This document shows, in pieces, positions 7,735-15,964 of a DNA stretch of 64,000 nt (position 1 is its first letter; the number at the start of each line of letters is the position of its first letter). Below the pieces are notes generated by a model, which saw nothing but the letters and a program-made list of their open reading frames with translations, did no database searches and was not told the origin of the DNA. The stretch is taken from positions 124,001 to 188,000 of the forward strand of contig CBDBED010000002.1 of NCBI GenBank assembly GCA_965204245.1, in the 5' to 3' direction. The position numbers and the translations under genes are program-made. The stretch comes from JAAXIE01 sp965204245. GTDB taxonomy: Bacteria; Chloroflexota; Dehalococcoidia; Lucifugimonadales; JAAXIE01.

Positions 7735-7775
7735 GTTTACCTACGGCGGGGCTGTCCTCAGCCTTTGAGGAGGCG

Positions 7776-8948
7776 CTAAGCGGGGTCGGGTTCCCAGCCC
7801 CAGGTGCGGGGGCCCCATTCGGGGGTGAAGACTTGGCCCCGTTTGATGGTGAGGACGGGGATGAAGGCTTTTTCGGCGGGGAGGCTGCCGCCGACCACGT
7901 CCTTGACGACCCAGTCGCCGTCGCGGAGTTCGAGGACTGAGACGTCTGCTTGGCGGCCTTCGACAAAGCTGCCGAGGCGGTGGTCTTGGCCGATGGCTTT
8001 GGCGGGGTTGGATGTGCACATGGTGATGACCTGCTCGAGGGTGAAGCCGAGGGCGAGGAAGCGGGTCATCATCTCCACCATGCTGTGAACGGTGTTGACG
8101 CGGCCGGGGACTGTGAGGTCGGTGCTGATGCAGTGGGGCAGGAGGTCCTGATCCATGACGCGCTGGCCGACATCGAAGCTGAAGTTCATGCGTCCGTGGG
8201 CGGTGTCGAACCATACGCCGCGGTCACGGGCTTCCTTGGCTTCGGGGACGAGGTGGCCGTTGATGTCAAGGACTCCGCCGGGGTTGGCAGTGAAGAGGTG
8301 AGTGACGATGTCGCCCTCTTCCATGATGGGGAGGAGTTCGCGGATCACCTCGGCAGGGTAGCGCTTTTCGGTGTCGCCGATGTGGACCATAAGGCGGACG
8401 CCGCCCTCCTTGGCGGCGCGCTTTGCTAGGCGGGGCATTTCCATGCCGAAAACTTCCAAGGCGGGGGAGACCATGCGGGCCTTGATGCCGGGGACGATGT
8501 CCTTGTATTGCTCAAGGGCACGCAGGGTGTTGTCGAGGTTGATGCTTTCCTCGGCGATGATGTCGGGCATGGTGGTGAGGCCAGTCTGGCAGATGTGCAT
8601 CAGCGGGATGATCTCGGTGTGGCAGCGGGGCATGATGAGGGTGGGGAAGGCGCCGATGTTGGCGCAGCCGGCGCTGCCAGCGTCAACGAGGGTGGTGACC
8701 CCGGCGTAGACGCCTCCGACGTCAGGGCTCACGCTGGTAGCGTTGACGCCTTCGAGGACATGGACGTGGACATCGATGATGCCGGGGGTGACGATCCTGC
8801 CCTTGACGTCGATGACCTTGGCGGTGTCGTCGGTGATATCAGGGGCGATGCTGGCGAAGTTGCCGTCGTGGATGGCGATGTCCATTATGCCGTTGCGCTG
8901 GGTGGAGGGGTCGACGACGGTGCCGCCTTTTAGTATGAGATCGTACAT
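7776..8948 (-). CDS. Amidohydrolase / dihydroorotase-like metallohydrolase
   Basis: About 390 residues. The N-terminal beta-sandwich (LILKGGTVVDPSTQRNG) is followed by the metal motif DVHVHV of the amidohydrolase TIM barrel, later His residues in LMVHIGDT and VTHLFTANPGG, and the conserved Asp in CISTDLTVPG. The C-terminal segment GSFVEGRQADVSVLEL completes the sandwich. It most resembles the amidohydrolase/deacetylase metallohydrolase group, which acts on cyclic amides or N-acyl groups; the exact substrate is unknown. Start ATG 8948 is preferred over 8969 because the domain begins there with GGAGCAACACCC upstream. It converges on the protease-like gene. Confidence 0.8.
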   Translation of the reverse strand: MYDLILKGGTVVDPSTQRNGIMDIAIHDGNFASIAPDITDDTAKVIDVKGRIVTPGIIDVHVHVLEGVNATSVSPDVGGVYAGVTTLVDAGSAGCANIGAFPTLIMPRCHTEIIPLMHICQTGLTTMPDIIAEESINLDNTLRALEQYKDIVPGIKARMVSPALEVFGMEMPRLAKRAAKEGGVRLMVHIGDTEKRYPAEVIRELLPIMEEGDIVTHLFTANPGGVLDINGHLVPEAKEARDRGVWFDTAHGRMNFSFDVGQRVMDQDLLPHCISTDLTVPGRVNTVHSMVEMMTRFLALGFTLEQVITMCTSNPAKAIGQDHRLGSFVEGRQADVSVLELRDGDWVVKDVVGGSLPAEKAFIPVLTIKRGQVFTPEWGPRTWGWEPDPA

Positions 8949-9019
8949 GGGTGTTGCTCCTTTGCGCACTGTGGCGTCTGAGGATACCTACTACCGAGGG
9001 GGTGGCCGAAACACGTGGA

Positions 9020-9415
9020 CTAGAGGGATTCTCCAGCTATATCCAGGACTCTACGGGCGTAGTCAATCGCTTCGGCTCGGTTGTCTTCCATGGGATCAGA
9101 CTCGCCGGCGAAGGGGTTGAAGACCCCCTTGCCATAGAACTTCCAGTGGAAAGACTGGGCTACTTGGAACTGCAAAATGACAGTCCGGTCGCCTCGCTCT
9201 TCAGCCAGGTTCCTAGCGGCGTCGACAAGGTTGCGGTGGGAGTCCGTGGGCCAGTTGCGTTGTTTCGCTACGGCTGTAGTAGCGTGGGCGACTGCGCCCC
9301 AGAGTTTCTCGCTTCCTTGGAGGATGTCACCGGAAGCAAATTCTTGCTCGGACTGCTCCAAGAAGATCAGGGCGGTCTGGATGTGTTCTTCTACGGTCAT
9401 CTCGCGGGTGGTCAT
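9020..9415 (-). CDS. PaREP1/HEPN-like helical protein
   Basis: 131 residues, all-helical in appearance, with the pattern LWGAVAHATTAVAKQRNWPTDSH...LAEERGD and QSFHWKFYG seen in PaREP1-type proteins of the HEPN superfamily. Many HEPN proteins are RNases or toxin partners, but the RxxxxH motif of active HEPN nucleases is not evident here (only RNWPTDSH), so catalysis is doubtful. A TATACT box lies at 9423-9418 on this strand, only 2 nt before the first ATG, so translation may begin at the second ATG (9400). Confidence 0.6.
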   Translation of the reverse strand: MTTREMTVEEHIQTALIFLEQSEQEFASGDILQGSEKLWGAVAHATTAVAKQRNWPTDSHRNLVDAARNLAEERGDRTVILQFQVAQSFHWKFYGKGVFNPFAGESDPMEDNRAEAIDYARRVLDIAGESL

Positions 9416-9470
9416 GCAGTATACCTACCAAAAATCGGTCTCAGTTCATGCCCCAGTCTAAGGGGCGGTG

Positions 9471-10616
9471 TCAATCTTCCTTGATGGCGGGGATGACCTT
9501 AGTGCCGAGGAGTTCGATGGAGCGCATAGTGGCTTCGTGGGGCATGGGGCCCTCGTTGCCGTAGATGAGGATGTAGCCGGGGTCGAGTTCTTTGCGGACG
9601 TAGCGCAGCTTCTCGATGACGGTATCGGGGCTTCCGACGATGATGTTGTGAGCGTCTTGGAGGTCTTGGTAGCTCATGCGCTTGCCCATGGTGCCGGTGC
9701 CGATGAGGGGGCGGGTCATCTTGATGCGCATGGCCTCGCGGGACTGGTAGCCGGGAGGGTCGTTGAACTCGACGGGTCCGCGGTTGCGGTGGGCCTCGGT
9801 CCAGAGGAAGTGCTTGCCAAGCTCCTGGGCCTCTTCATCGGTGTCGGCGACAAGCAAGCGCATGAGGTAGCCGAAGTGCTCGGGGCCGGGCTCGTACTCG
9901 TGTTCGCGGGCTGTTTCGAAGTAGATGTCCTTGAGTTGCTTGGTCAGGTCTAGGAGGGAGCCGAGGTTCATGTAGGGGTATTGGTGGCTGGCGGCCCAGA
10001 TGACGCTCTCGGGGCTGCCGGTGCCGGGGAACCAGATGTCGGGATGGGGTTTTTGGATGGGCATGACCCACGGGTTGACCATGCGGTGGTGGTAGTGTTT
10101 TCCCTCCCAGCGGAAGGGGCCGGGGGTGGTCCAGCACTTGAGGATGAGGTCGTGGGCTTCCTCAAAGCGGTCGCGGTTTTCGGTGGGGCTGATGCCGGCG
10201 TGGAGGGTCTCGACGGCGGTGCCGCGGACAAAGCCGGAGATGATGCGGCCGCCGGAGATGCAGTCGAGCATGGCGATTTCTTCGGCCATGCGGACGGGGT
10301 CGGTGGTGGCGATGACGTTGCCGAGCATGGCGATCTTGGCCCGCTTGGTGACCTTGGCGATGACGGCGGCGTCGACGTTGACGGAGGGCTTCATGCACCA
10401 GTAGGAAGAGTGGTGCTCGTTGGACATGATGCCGTCGAAGCCGACCTCGTCGGCCCATGCGTACTGGTCGTGGTAGTTGTTGTAGAGGGTGTGGGCCTTG
10501 ACGGGGTCGAAGTGGCTATTGGAGAAGTGCATCCGCCCTGATTCGTAGTTCTCGAGGTCATCGTCGGTGACGTGACCGTAGGGTTGCTCAGAAAACCAGT
10601 AAACCTCTACCGACAT
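9471..10616 (-). CDS. LLM-class flavin-dependent monooxygenase (1)
   Basis: 381 residues of the bacterial-luciferase-like TIM-barrel family. Typical segments are GFDGIMSNEHHSSYW, AMLGNVIATTDPVRMAEEIAMLDCISGGRIISGFVRG, the loop GTGSPESVIWAA, and a C-terminal VGSPDTVIEKLRYVR. Members bind FMN or F420 and insert oxygen or cleave C-S, C-N or C-O bonds. AGGAG precedes the ATG at 10616. It is closely similar in segment order to the gene at 49339-50520 (NEHH, GGRxxxGFVRG, PWxxPxQKPHPxIWxPG), so the two are paralogues. An alpha/beta hydrolase gene lies 23 bp upstream on the same strand, suggesting an oxygenation-then-hydrolysis pair. Confidence 0.88.
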   Translation of the reverse strand: MSVEVYWFSEQPYGHVTDDDLENYESGRMHFSNSHFDPVKAHTLYNNYHDQYAWADEVGFDGIMSNEHHSSYWCMKPSVNVDAAVIAKVTKRAKIAMLGNVIATTDPVRMAEEIAMLDCISGGRIISGFVRGTAVETLHAGISPTENRDRFEEAHDLILKCWTTPGPFRWEGKHYHHRMVNPWVMPIQKPHPDIWFPGTGSPESVIWAASHQYPYMNLGSLLDLTKQLKDIYFETAREHEYEPGPEHFGYLMRLLVADTDEEAQELGKHFLWTEAHRNRGPVEFNDPPGYQSREAMRIKMTRPLIGTGTMGKRMSYQDLQDAHNIIVGSPDTVIEKLRYVRKELDPGYILIYGNEGPMPHEATMRSIELLGTKVIPAIKED

Positions 10617-10639
10617 GGCTTGCTCCTGACCCGGCCTAA

Positions 10640-11431
10640 TTAGAGGCCGGCCAAAAACTGTGTCACTGAGTCCAAGAATTCCTGGGGTCTTTCAACGGCT
10701 GGGGAGTGGCCGCAGTTGTCGATCACCTTGAGGGTGGCGTTGGGCAGGGCCCGCTCATAGAGTTCGCCGCAGTTGAGGGGAACGATGGCATCCTGCCGTC
10801 CCCAGACAATGAGTGTGGGGGTCTGGACTTTGGCGAGATAGAAGGGGAGGCTGGGGTTGTGCATGTAGGGTTTCCAGCAGAGACGGGAGGCCATCTCGCG
10901 GTTGGTGTGGTCGATGACCTGTTCCTCGGGGGAGGGCTGGCGGGTGTACTGCTCGTAGTTGGGGACTTGGGAGGGGTCATGGAAACGCTGTTTGAGGCGG
11001 GTCTCGGAAGAGACCATGAAAATCTCGGCGATTTCGCCTTGTTCGGGCTTGATGCCGACGGCGTCGATGAGAATGAGGGCGTGGAGGTGTGGGTGGGCCA
11101 TGGCGGCCATTTCGGCGGCGACCCAGCCTCCCATGGACGATCCCATGAGAATGTAGGAGTCGAGGCCCAAGCGCTGCACCAGTTCGAGGTTCATGTGGGC
11201 TACGTCGGTGATGGTGTTGACCCAGTCGGGGCGTTCGGTGCCGTTGAAGCCTGCTTGGGATGGCGCGTATACGGTATGGGTGGCGGCCAAAGCTTGGTGG
11301 TAGGGTTGCCAGCCGGGGTTGCCTCCAGCGCCGTGGAGGAACAGGAGAGGGGGGCCGGAGCCACCACTGAACATCTGCATCCGGACGCTGGCGACTTCGA
11401 TGTGGCTTTCGTTGGATGTGGTGGTAGTCAT
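10640..11431 (-). CDS. Alpha/beta hydrolase
   Basis: About 263 residues from the ATG at 11431 (MTTTTSNESH); ATGs at 11443 and further upstream are also in frame and none has a clear ribosome site. Motifs are LLFLHGAGGNPGW (oxyanion), MGSSMGGWVAAEMA (nucleophile Ser), and late Asp and His in WGRQDAIVP and DNCGHSPAVERP. Complete catalytic triad. Directly upstream of, and on the same strand as, a luciferase-like monooxygenase, so cotranscription is likely; the substrate is unknown. Confidence 0.82.
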   Translation of the reverse strand: MTTTTSNESHIEVASVRMQMFSGGSGPPLLFLHGAGGNPGWQPYHQALAATHTVYAPSQAGFNGTERPDWVNTITDVAHMNLELVQRLGLDSYILMGSSMGGWVAAEMAAMAHPHLHALILIDAVGIKPEQGEIAEIFMVSSETRLKQRFHDPSQVPNYEQYTRQPSPEEQVIDHTNREMASRLCWKPYMHNPSLPFYLAKVQTPTLIVWGRQDAIVPLNCGELYERALPNATLKVIDNCGHSPAVERPQEFLDSVTQFLAGL

Positions 11432-11565
11432 CGTGCCGCGCATTGTAAGGGAAGAGTTCCCTTGGCTCAACGCGGCTTGGTTGTTGCGCTGAGGATGGCA
11501 ATTGCTTGACAATGCGCGGAATCATTGTGAGGGTGCGGTGAAGGTGTGATGAAGGAGTTGGAGCT

Positions 11566-12681
11566 ATCGCAAGTCAGTCGGAAGTCGTAGTTGTTGGCGG
11601 GGGCATCACCGGGTGGGCCATTGCTTGGGTGCTGTGCCAGCGCGGGGCAAGGGTGACGGTGGTGGAGAGGGATGGGGTGGCGGCCCATGCTTCAGGGATG
11701 GCGGCAGGGGTGCTGAATCCATTGGACGGGGAGAACATTCCGGGGCCGCTGCAGCCTCTTGCATTTGAGGGATACCGGCGTCATCTGGAGTGGTGGCCCC
11801 GACTGAAGGACGAGACGGGGGTGGACGTGCAGGGCAGAGTGCTGCCGCTGCTGAGGGTGGCTTTTGGGGATGAGGTGGAGACGCTGGGTGAGATGGATGT
11901 TGTGGATGGTGTCACGGGGTTCAGCAGGAGTCCTGTCTCCTCGTCGGAGGTCCTTGGGTTGGAGCCCAGCATCAGTGAGCGGGTGGCAGGAGGAGTGGTG
12001 ATTGAGGGTATCGGTTCGCTGGATAGCTACCTGCTGACGGTGGCACTTTCGCGGGCTGCGCAGAAGATGGGAGCCCGGTACGTGCAGGACACGGTGATTG
12101 GGTTGGAGGGTTCGGGTGGCACAGTAACCGGAGTTGCTCTTTCTTCAGGGGCGCTAGGTTGTCAGGCTGTGGCGCTGGCGATGGGGCCGTGGAGTTCCCA
12201 TGCAGAAGGGTGGGTGGGGCACCCGGTGCCACTGTATCCCTTGAAGGGTGATTTGCTGCGGATGGCGACGGAGAAACCGGCTGCGGATATCATCATCTAT
12301 CACTCTGCTGGGCTGCTGTCGCGCAAGCTGGATGGGCTGGTGTGGGCCGGAACCACGAACGAGGAGGCGGGGTTTGATGCGCAGCCTTGGGAGTCGAGCC
12401 GAGAACAGATCATGGAAGGGGCGTTGAGGGTGGTGCCTGCTTTGAGGGATGCCCGGGTTGTACGGCACACCTCGTGCCTGAGGCCCCAGACTGGGGATGG
12501 GCTGCCCATTGTGGGTCGATGTCCAGGGTGGGAGAACGTGTTCATTGCCACGGGGGCCGGGCACAAAGGGATACTGGTGGCCCCATCCATGGCGACGGCA
12601 GTCGCGGACTTGGTGACTGATGGAAGCACAGGCATGCCGATTGAGGGGTTTGGTCCAGAGCGCTTCGTTGGTGGCGACTGA
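11566..12681 (+). CDS. FAD-dependent oxidoreductase, glycine/D-amino-acid-oxidase type
   Basis: About 371 residues. The Rossmann motif VVVVGGGITGWAIA is essential for FAD binding, and the C-terminal part (RHTSCLRPQTGDGLPIVGR, FIATGAGHKGILVAPSMA) is typical of the DAO / ThiO-like family that oxidises secondary or primary amines. The first ATG/GTG/TTG in frame is a GTG at 11629, which would delete the GxGxxG motif. The frame is open back to a stop near 11545 with no ordinary start. The best reading is an ATC initiator at 11566, 8 nt after AAGGAG. Convergent with the LysR gene. Confidence 0.8.
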   Translation: MASQSEVVVVGGGITGWAIAWVLCQRGARVTVVERDGVAAHASGMAAGVLNPLDGENIPGPLQPLAFEGYRRHLEWWPRLKDETGVDVQGRVLPLLRVAFGDEVETLGEMDVVDGVTGFSRSPVSSSEVLGLEPSISERVAGGVVIEGIGSLDSYLLTVALSRAAQKMGARYVQDTVIGLEGSGGTVTGVALSSGALGCQAVALAMGPWSSHAEGWVGHPVPLYPLKGDLLRMATEKPAADIIIYHSAGLLSRKLDGLVWAGTTNEEAGFDAQPWESSREQIMEGALRVVPALRDARVVRHTSCLRPQTGDGLPIVGRCPGWENVFIATGAGHKGILVAPSMATAVADLVTDGSTGMPIEGFGPERFVGGD

Positions 12682-12690
12682 GCCTGTGCC

Positions 12691-13581
12691 TCAGGGGATG
12701 TAGTTTGGGGCGCTGGTGACCCGCGATACCAAGTCGATGAAGTTCTGGGCTGGGGTGGAGAGTATCTTGCCCGGTTGGGTTACGATCCCTGCCTGCTCCA
12801 CCGGAAGAAGATTGGCCAAGCTGACGACTCCCAACTTCTGCTCATCCTCGGGCTCGATGGCCAGACGTGGACCTATCGATACTCCCATACCCAAGGCTAC
12901 GTAGCGTTTAATCATATCCAAACTGTCCAGTTCAACGACTACATGGTGCCGCAAGCCACGGCGATGGAACTCCGTTTCGAGTTTTACGCGGACGTGGGTA
13001 TCACGGCCCATGAGAACCAAGTCGTACTGGGAGATGCGTTCGAAGCTGATGTCTCCTTCCAGCAGAGGATGAGGCAGTGGCGTAATCAGCACCCTCTCAA
13101 TTGGAAAGAGCGGCTGGAAATCATAGTCGGGCCCTGTGTCTGCGCCTGGGACCATACCGAGGTCTACTTCCCCGTCCTTGACCATCCTCAGTATTTCAGG
13201 CCTATGGGCGGACCGGATTTGCATGTGGACGCTGGGATACTCCTGCTTGTATTCAGTTACCAGCTTGAGGAGTGTATGCGGGATGATGTCGGGGGTAGAG
13301 GCAACGGATATTGGGCCATGCTCCTCGGCTTGGGCAGTGGTGGCCTTCAGGCCCTCTATGCCCTCGACCAATGGGCCTGCCAAGCGGGCCAAGGCCGCCC
13401 CCGCTAGGGTTGGTTGGATGGGGCGCTTGTAGCGGTCGAACAGGACCATTCCCAGTTCTTCTTCGAGTTTCTGGATGTGGGTGCTAACCGTGGGCTGGCC
13501 GATGTCCAGCAGCTCGGCGGCCTTGGACATGCTGCGCACGTCGGCGGTCACGCAGAAACTCTTTAACTCTCGCAACTGCAT
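12691..13581 (-). CDS. LysR-family transcriptional regulator
   Basis: 296 residues. The N-terminal winged HTH (residues 1-60: SMSKAAELLDIGQPTVSTHIQKLEEELGMVLFDR) is followed by a two-lobed effector domain with GPISVASTPDIIPHTLLKLV and ALGMGVSIGPRLAI, nearest to the CysB/Cbl style. Divergent from the small-peptide gene at 13711. The 130-bp gap holds the 13-bp dyad GATATATTATATC and further AT-rich dyads, suitable as its own operator. The inducer is unknown; the neighbouring FAD amine oxidase is a possible target but is convergent. Confidence 0.9.
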   Translation of the reverse strand: MQLRELKSFCVTADVRSMSKAAELLDIGQPTVSTHIQKLEEELGMVLFDRYKRPIQPTLAGAALARLAGPLVEGIEGLKATTAQAEEHGPISVASTPDIIPHTLLKLVTEYKQEYPSVHMQIRSAHRPEILRMVKDGEVDLGMVPGADTGPDYDFQPLFPIERVLITPLPHPLLEGDISFERISQYDLVLMGRDTHVRVKLETEFHRRGLRHHVVVELDSLDMIKRYVALGMGVSIGPRLAIEPEDEQKLGVVSLANLLPVEQAGIVTQPGKILSTPAQNFIDLVSRVTSAPNYIP

Positions 13582-13710
13582 GAGTGCATCCTCTATATCA
13601 TGAATCTAGATATATTATATCGCCCTATATCTCTGTTCACCATGGATAGGTTGAAGGATACTGATAGTGAGCAGTGGGGCACTAGGAGGCCCCCGACAAG
13701 GAGAAGAGAC

Positions 13711-13878
13711 ATGGTGAACAAGATTTTCGGAGCACTATTAGGGCGGAGAACCTCAGGGTTGCAGGACTACTACGCGGGCACGCTGAAGAGCGCGTGCGAG
13801 GTCTGCCCCAAGATTGACGAGGCACGGAAGGACTTCCAACGGGTGATGCACGCGCAGAACCCCTTCACCAGTGTGTAG
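13711..13878 (+). CDS. 55-residue peptide, copy 1
   Basis: Starts MVNKIFGALLGRR, with AAGGAG 7 nt before the ATG. The N-terminal dozen residues can form a short amphipathic cationic helix; the rest (LQDYYAGTLK...CPKIDEARKDFQRVMHAQNPF) is polar and probably helical. It carries two Cys (CEVC) that copy 2 lacks. No signal peptide, no recognised family. It has its own leader and terminator, so it is likely highly expressed. Possible roles, all inference: membrane-active peptide, small regulatory protein or phage-derived factor. Confidence 0.75.
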   Translation: MVNKIFGALLGRRTSGLQDYYAGTLKSACEVCPKIDEARKDFQRVMHAQNPFTSV

Positions 13879-13905
13879 CCCCAGCGTCTTTATCCGAACA
13901 ACCGA

Positions 13906-13944
13906 GAGAGGGCCGGGATCTTTGAAGCCTGGCCCTCTCGTTTT
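13906..13944 (+). terminator. Terminator of peptide gene copy 1
   Basis: GAGAGGGCC (13906-13914) pairs with GGCCCTCTC (13931-13939), followed by G and TTTT. Confidence 0.85.
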
Positions 13945-14125
13945 GTGTTGGCTAAGCCATGGGTATGACGGACGGTCGCAATTGGGGGGCCGCACGCAGG
14001 CACAACAGTATTGGCAAATACGATAAAGAGTATTCAGCAATATCTCTGGTCATTATGGAAGACTGAAGAGATACTACTAGTGAGTAGTGAGGCACTAGGA
14101 GGCCTCCAGACAAAGGAGAAGAGAC

Positions 14126-14290
14126 ATGGTGAACAAGATTTTCGGAGCACTGTTAAGCCGGCGGGCAGCCGGGTTCCAGGACTACTACGAGGGAACGCTG
14201 AAGGCTGGGGAAGGCAGCCCCAAGATTGACGAGGCGCGTAAGGACTTCCACCGCATGATGCACGCCCAGAACCCCTTCGCCGGCGTGTAG
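14126..14290 (+). CDS. 54-residue peptide, copy 2
   Basis: MVNKIFGALLSRRAAGFQDYY... is a paralogue of the gene at 13711, identical in the first ten residues and in PKIDEARKDF, MHAQNPF. AAAGGAG precedes the ATG. The CEVC segment of copy 1 is replaced by a shorter GEGS segment, so the Cys pair is not part of the conserved function. Conservation of both ends between diverged copies shows that selection acts on the peptide, not only on the RNA. Confidence 0.75.
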   Translation: MVNKIFGALLSRRAAGFQDYYEGTLKAGEGSPKIDEARKDFHRMMHAQNPFAGV

Positions 14291-14326
14291 TCCCACTGCC
14301 CGGCAGGCCGGGCACGAGGCCCAAAG

Positions 14327-14360
14327 GGGCTGGGGTCGATGAGACCCCGGCCCTTTTTTT
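14327..14360 (+). terminator. Terminator of peptide gene copy 2
   Basis: GGGCTGGGGTC (14327-14337) pairs with GACCCCGGCCC (14343-14353) with one G-U pair, then seven T. Very strong intrinsic terminator. Confidence 0.92.
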
Positions 14361-14380
14361 GTGGTGTGAGGTCGTGGCTG

Positions 14381-15256
14381 CTAGGAACCATCGACAGCGG
14401 GCAACTGGAGTGTCTGACGCAGGTGTTCGACCAAGCTGTCATAGAATGCAGAAGGGTCGCCCTCGGGAGGGAGGTATGTCTCAGGGAAGCCGTCCTGCAG
14501 GTCGGGGATTCCGGCTGCATCCAAGTGCTGCTGCACCCGCTGAATGAATTCCTCTGATGGCTCGCCGAGATCCTGCAGGGTCTGCTGCACTGCCGGGTCG
14601 GTGGAGGTGGATGCCAAGTCGCTGATGGATTGGGCCAAGTCGGCGGCTCCCTGCTGTCCCAGCACTTCTGACAGGATACTGCTGATAACCTGGTCCAAGG
14701 GGTCGCTGTCGGCGGCATGCACTGCTTGGGCTACTGCTAGGAGTTCGGGGCCTCCACTGCCTTGGGCTACGGCAAAGAGGAGGGCTTGGACCGTATCGGC
14801 GACTTGTAGGTCGCCAGCCCCTTGGACGGCTGCCAAGGTCTGGCCGACCAACTCGGGAGGCAGAGAGTCGAGGCTGGATATGAAACCTTGGAGCAACCCG
14901 CCCATTGAGGCTTTCAGTTCAGGGTCACCGGAGTTTTGGACGGCAGCGAGAAAGGCCAAGACCTGCGAGCCGGAGATGCCCCAGCCGCCGGCGAGGAGGG
15001 CGCGGGCAGCCTCAAGGTGTGCGGCTTGCTTGAGCGTATTCGCCAGTTCTTCCGCTTGCCGGACCCTGATTTCCAGTTCTGCGGTCTTGGCCCGTTCGAT
15101 CTCCAACTGGGCGTTGGCGGTTTCCAATTGGGCGTTGGCGGTTTCCAATTGGGCGTTGGCCGCATCCAATTCCTCTTGGGGCACACCGCTGCTGCAGGCG
15201 GTGAGGCCAACTAGGAGCAGTGGGATGAGGAGCAGGAACGGAATTTGTGTTTTCAT
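14381..15256 (-). CDS. Coiled-coil lipoprotein
   Basis: 291 residues. Signal peptide MKTQIPFLLLIPLLLVGLTAC with lipobox LTAC, then a coiled coil built from three exact ANAQLET heptads (residues about 33-53) continuing as IERAKTAELEIRVRQAEELA. The rest (residues 80-290) is Ala/Leu/Ser-rich and helical (SQVLAFLAAVQNSGD, DTVQALLFAVAQGSGG), with internal approximate repeats. Exported and lipid-anchored, with the coiled coil probably acting as a stalk or oligomeriser. Start ATG 15256 fits the signal peptide. No family function known. Confidence 0.7.
   Translation of the reverse strand: MKTQIPFLLLIPLLLVGLTACSSGVPQEELDAANAQLETANAQLETANAQLEIERAKTAELEIRVRQAEELANTLKQAAHLEAARALLAGGWGISGSQVLAFLAAVQNSGDPELKASMGGLLQGFISSLDSLPPELVGQTLAAVQGAGDLQVADTVQALLFAVAQGSGGPELLAVAQAVHAADSDPLDQVISSILSEVLGQQGAADLAQSISDLASTSTDPAVQQTLQDLGEPSEEFIQRVQQHLDAAGIPDLQDGFPETYLPPEGDPSAFYDSLVEHLRQTLQLPAVDGS
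15111..15173 (-). repeat. 21-bp tandem repeat inside lipoprotein gene
   Basis: GCGTTGGCGGTTTCCAATTGG is repeated at 15111 and 15132 and in weaker form at 15153. It encodes the ANAQLET heptads, so unit number could change by slippage and lengthen or shorten the coiled coil without shifting the frame. Confidence 0.9.
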
Positions 15257-15369
15257 GGGTCAATAGTACGATAGCTGGCCAAGGGGATGTCAAAGGAGCT
15301 TGGCCGGGAGTTTTAGGCTTCACGCCACGCCAATAGTGTCACTGATTTCAGGGAACCCAGAAGAGGGAT

Positions 15370-15413
15370 TCAGGAAACCCCGCAAGGGGGAAGAGGGATG
15401 TTGGGTTTCCTGA
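15370..15413. terminator. Inverted repeat downstream of HTH gene
   Basis: TCAGGAAACCC (15370-15380) is perfectly complementary to GGGTTTCCTGA (15403-15413), and a similar TCAGGGAACCC lies just before it. It sits between the stops and starts of two minus-strand genes; a terminator or an mRNA-stabilising hairpin is likely, but there is no clear T tract. Confidence 0.5.
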
Positions 15414-15420
15414 GGAATTC

Positions 15421-15735
15421 CTAGGCGGCGAGGGCGAGATCGCCCAGTCCTTCGATGTCTTCCTCGTATCGCTTGAGGATGCGAAAGACTGTTCTCTGGC
15501 TCATGTCGAAGCGGGCTGCCACCTGTGGGGCTGTCAGTCCTTCCTGTCTGAAGGCATCCACTACCTGCCTATCCCGCCCGGAACGTCTTTTGCGACGCCC
15601 CAATAGAGGATTGTCGTATTTGCACTGGGGCAATGGGCACTCCAAACAGGACGGGGACAAGTCGCAGCCTGCGTCGCGGTAGGCGTAGAATTCCTGCAGC
15701 ACATCGGGTGTGAGCCTTACTCTGGTCTGCGTCAT
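15421..15735 (-). CDS. Small HTH regulator with cysteine cluster
   Basis: 104 residues. N-terminal half has CDLSPSCLECPLPQC (four Cys in a C-x5-C-x2-C-x4-C array), able to bind zinc or an Fe-S cluster; C-terminal half is a resolvase/sigma-like HTH (VVDAFRQEGLTAPQVAARFDMSQRTVFRILKRYEED). Together this suggests a metal- or redox-sensing DNA-binding protein. The ATG at 15735 is 7 nt after AGGAGG; the ATG at 15741 is too close to it. It is divergent from the GTPase gene, with a TTGACA at 15793 between them. Confidence 0.65.
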   Translation of the reverse strand: MTQTRVRLTPDVLQEFYAYRDAGCDLSPSCLECPLPQCKYDNPLLGRRKRRSGRDRQVVDAFRQEGLTAPQVAARFDMSQRTVFRILKRYEEDIEGLGDLALAA

Positions 15736-15964
15736 TGCCATCCCTCCTCAGCGAACAAACGTCCTGCATATGATAGAAACGAGAGTTCTGGTTGACAAGG
15801 GGTTTAGAACGGCAATTTCGAACTAATCTTCTCTGGTTGGAACACTCCTTCTTGTAGGATGTATGGTTTGACGCTGCATTGGCTAGGGGCTATATTCGGC
15901 GCACAGGGTTGTGACCAGCCCTCAGCACGCTGCACCCCCAAGTTCCAAGCATACAGGAGGTGAC

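Larger units (their letters stand above)
13627..14360 (+). repeat. Tandem duplication of a whole small-gene unit
   Basis: 13627-13945 and 14040-14360 are two copies of one transcription unit, about 413 bp apart. Matching parts include the leader beginning ATATCTCTG, the block GGCACTAGGAGGC, the ribosome site AAGGAGAAGAGAC, a 54/55-codon frame and an intrinsic terminator. The terminators themselves differ in stem sequence, so the copies are not recent. Confidence 0.85.

Noticed and set aside
7804..8429. Long plus-strand open frames opposite the amidohydrolase
   Set aside because: Mirror frames of a GC-rich gene; the minus frame has the metal-site motifs.
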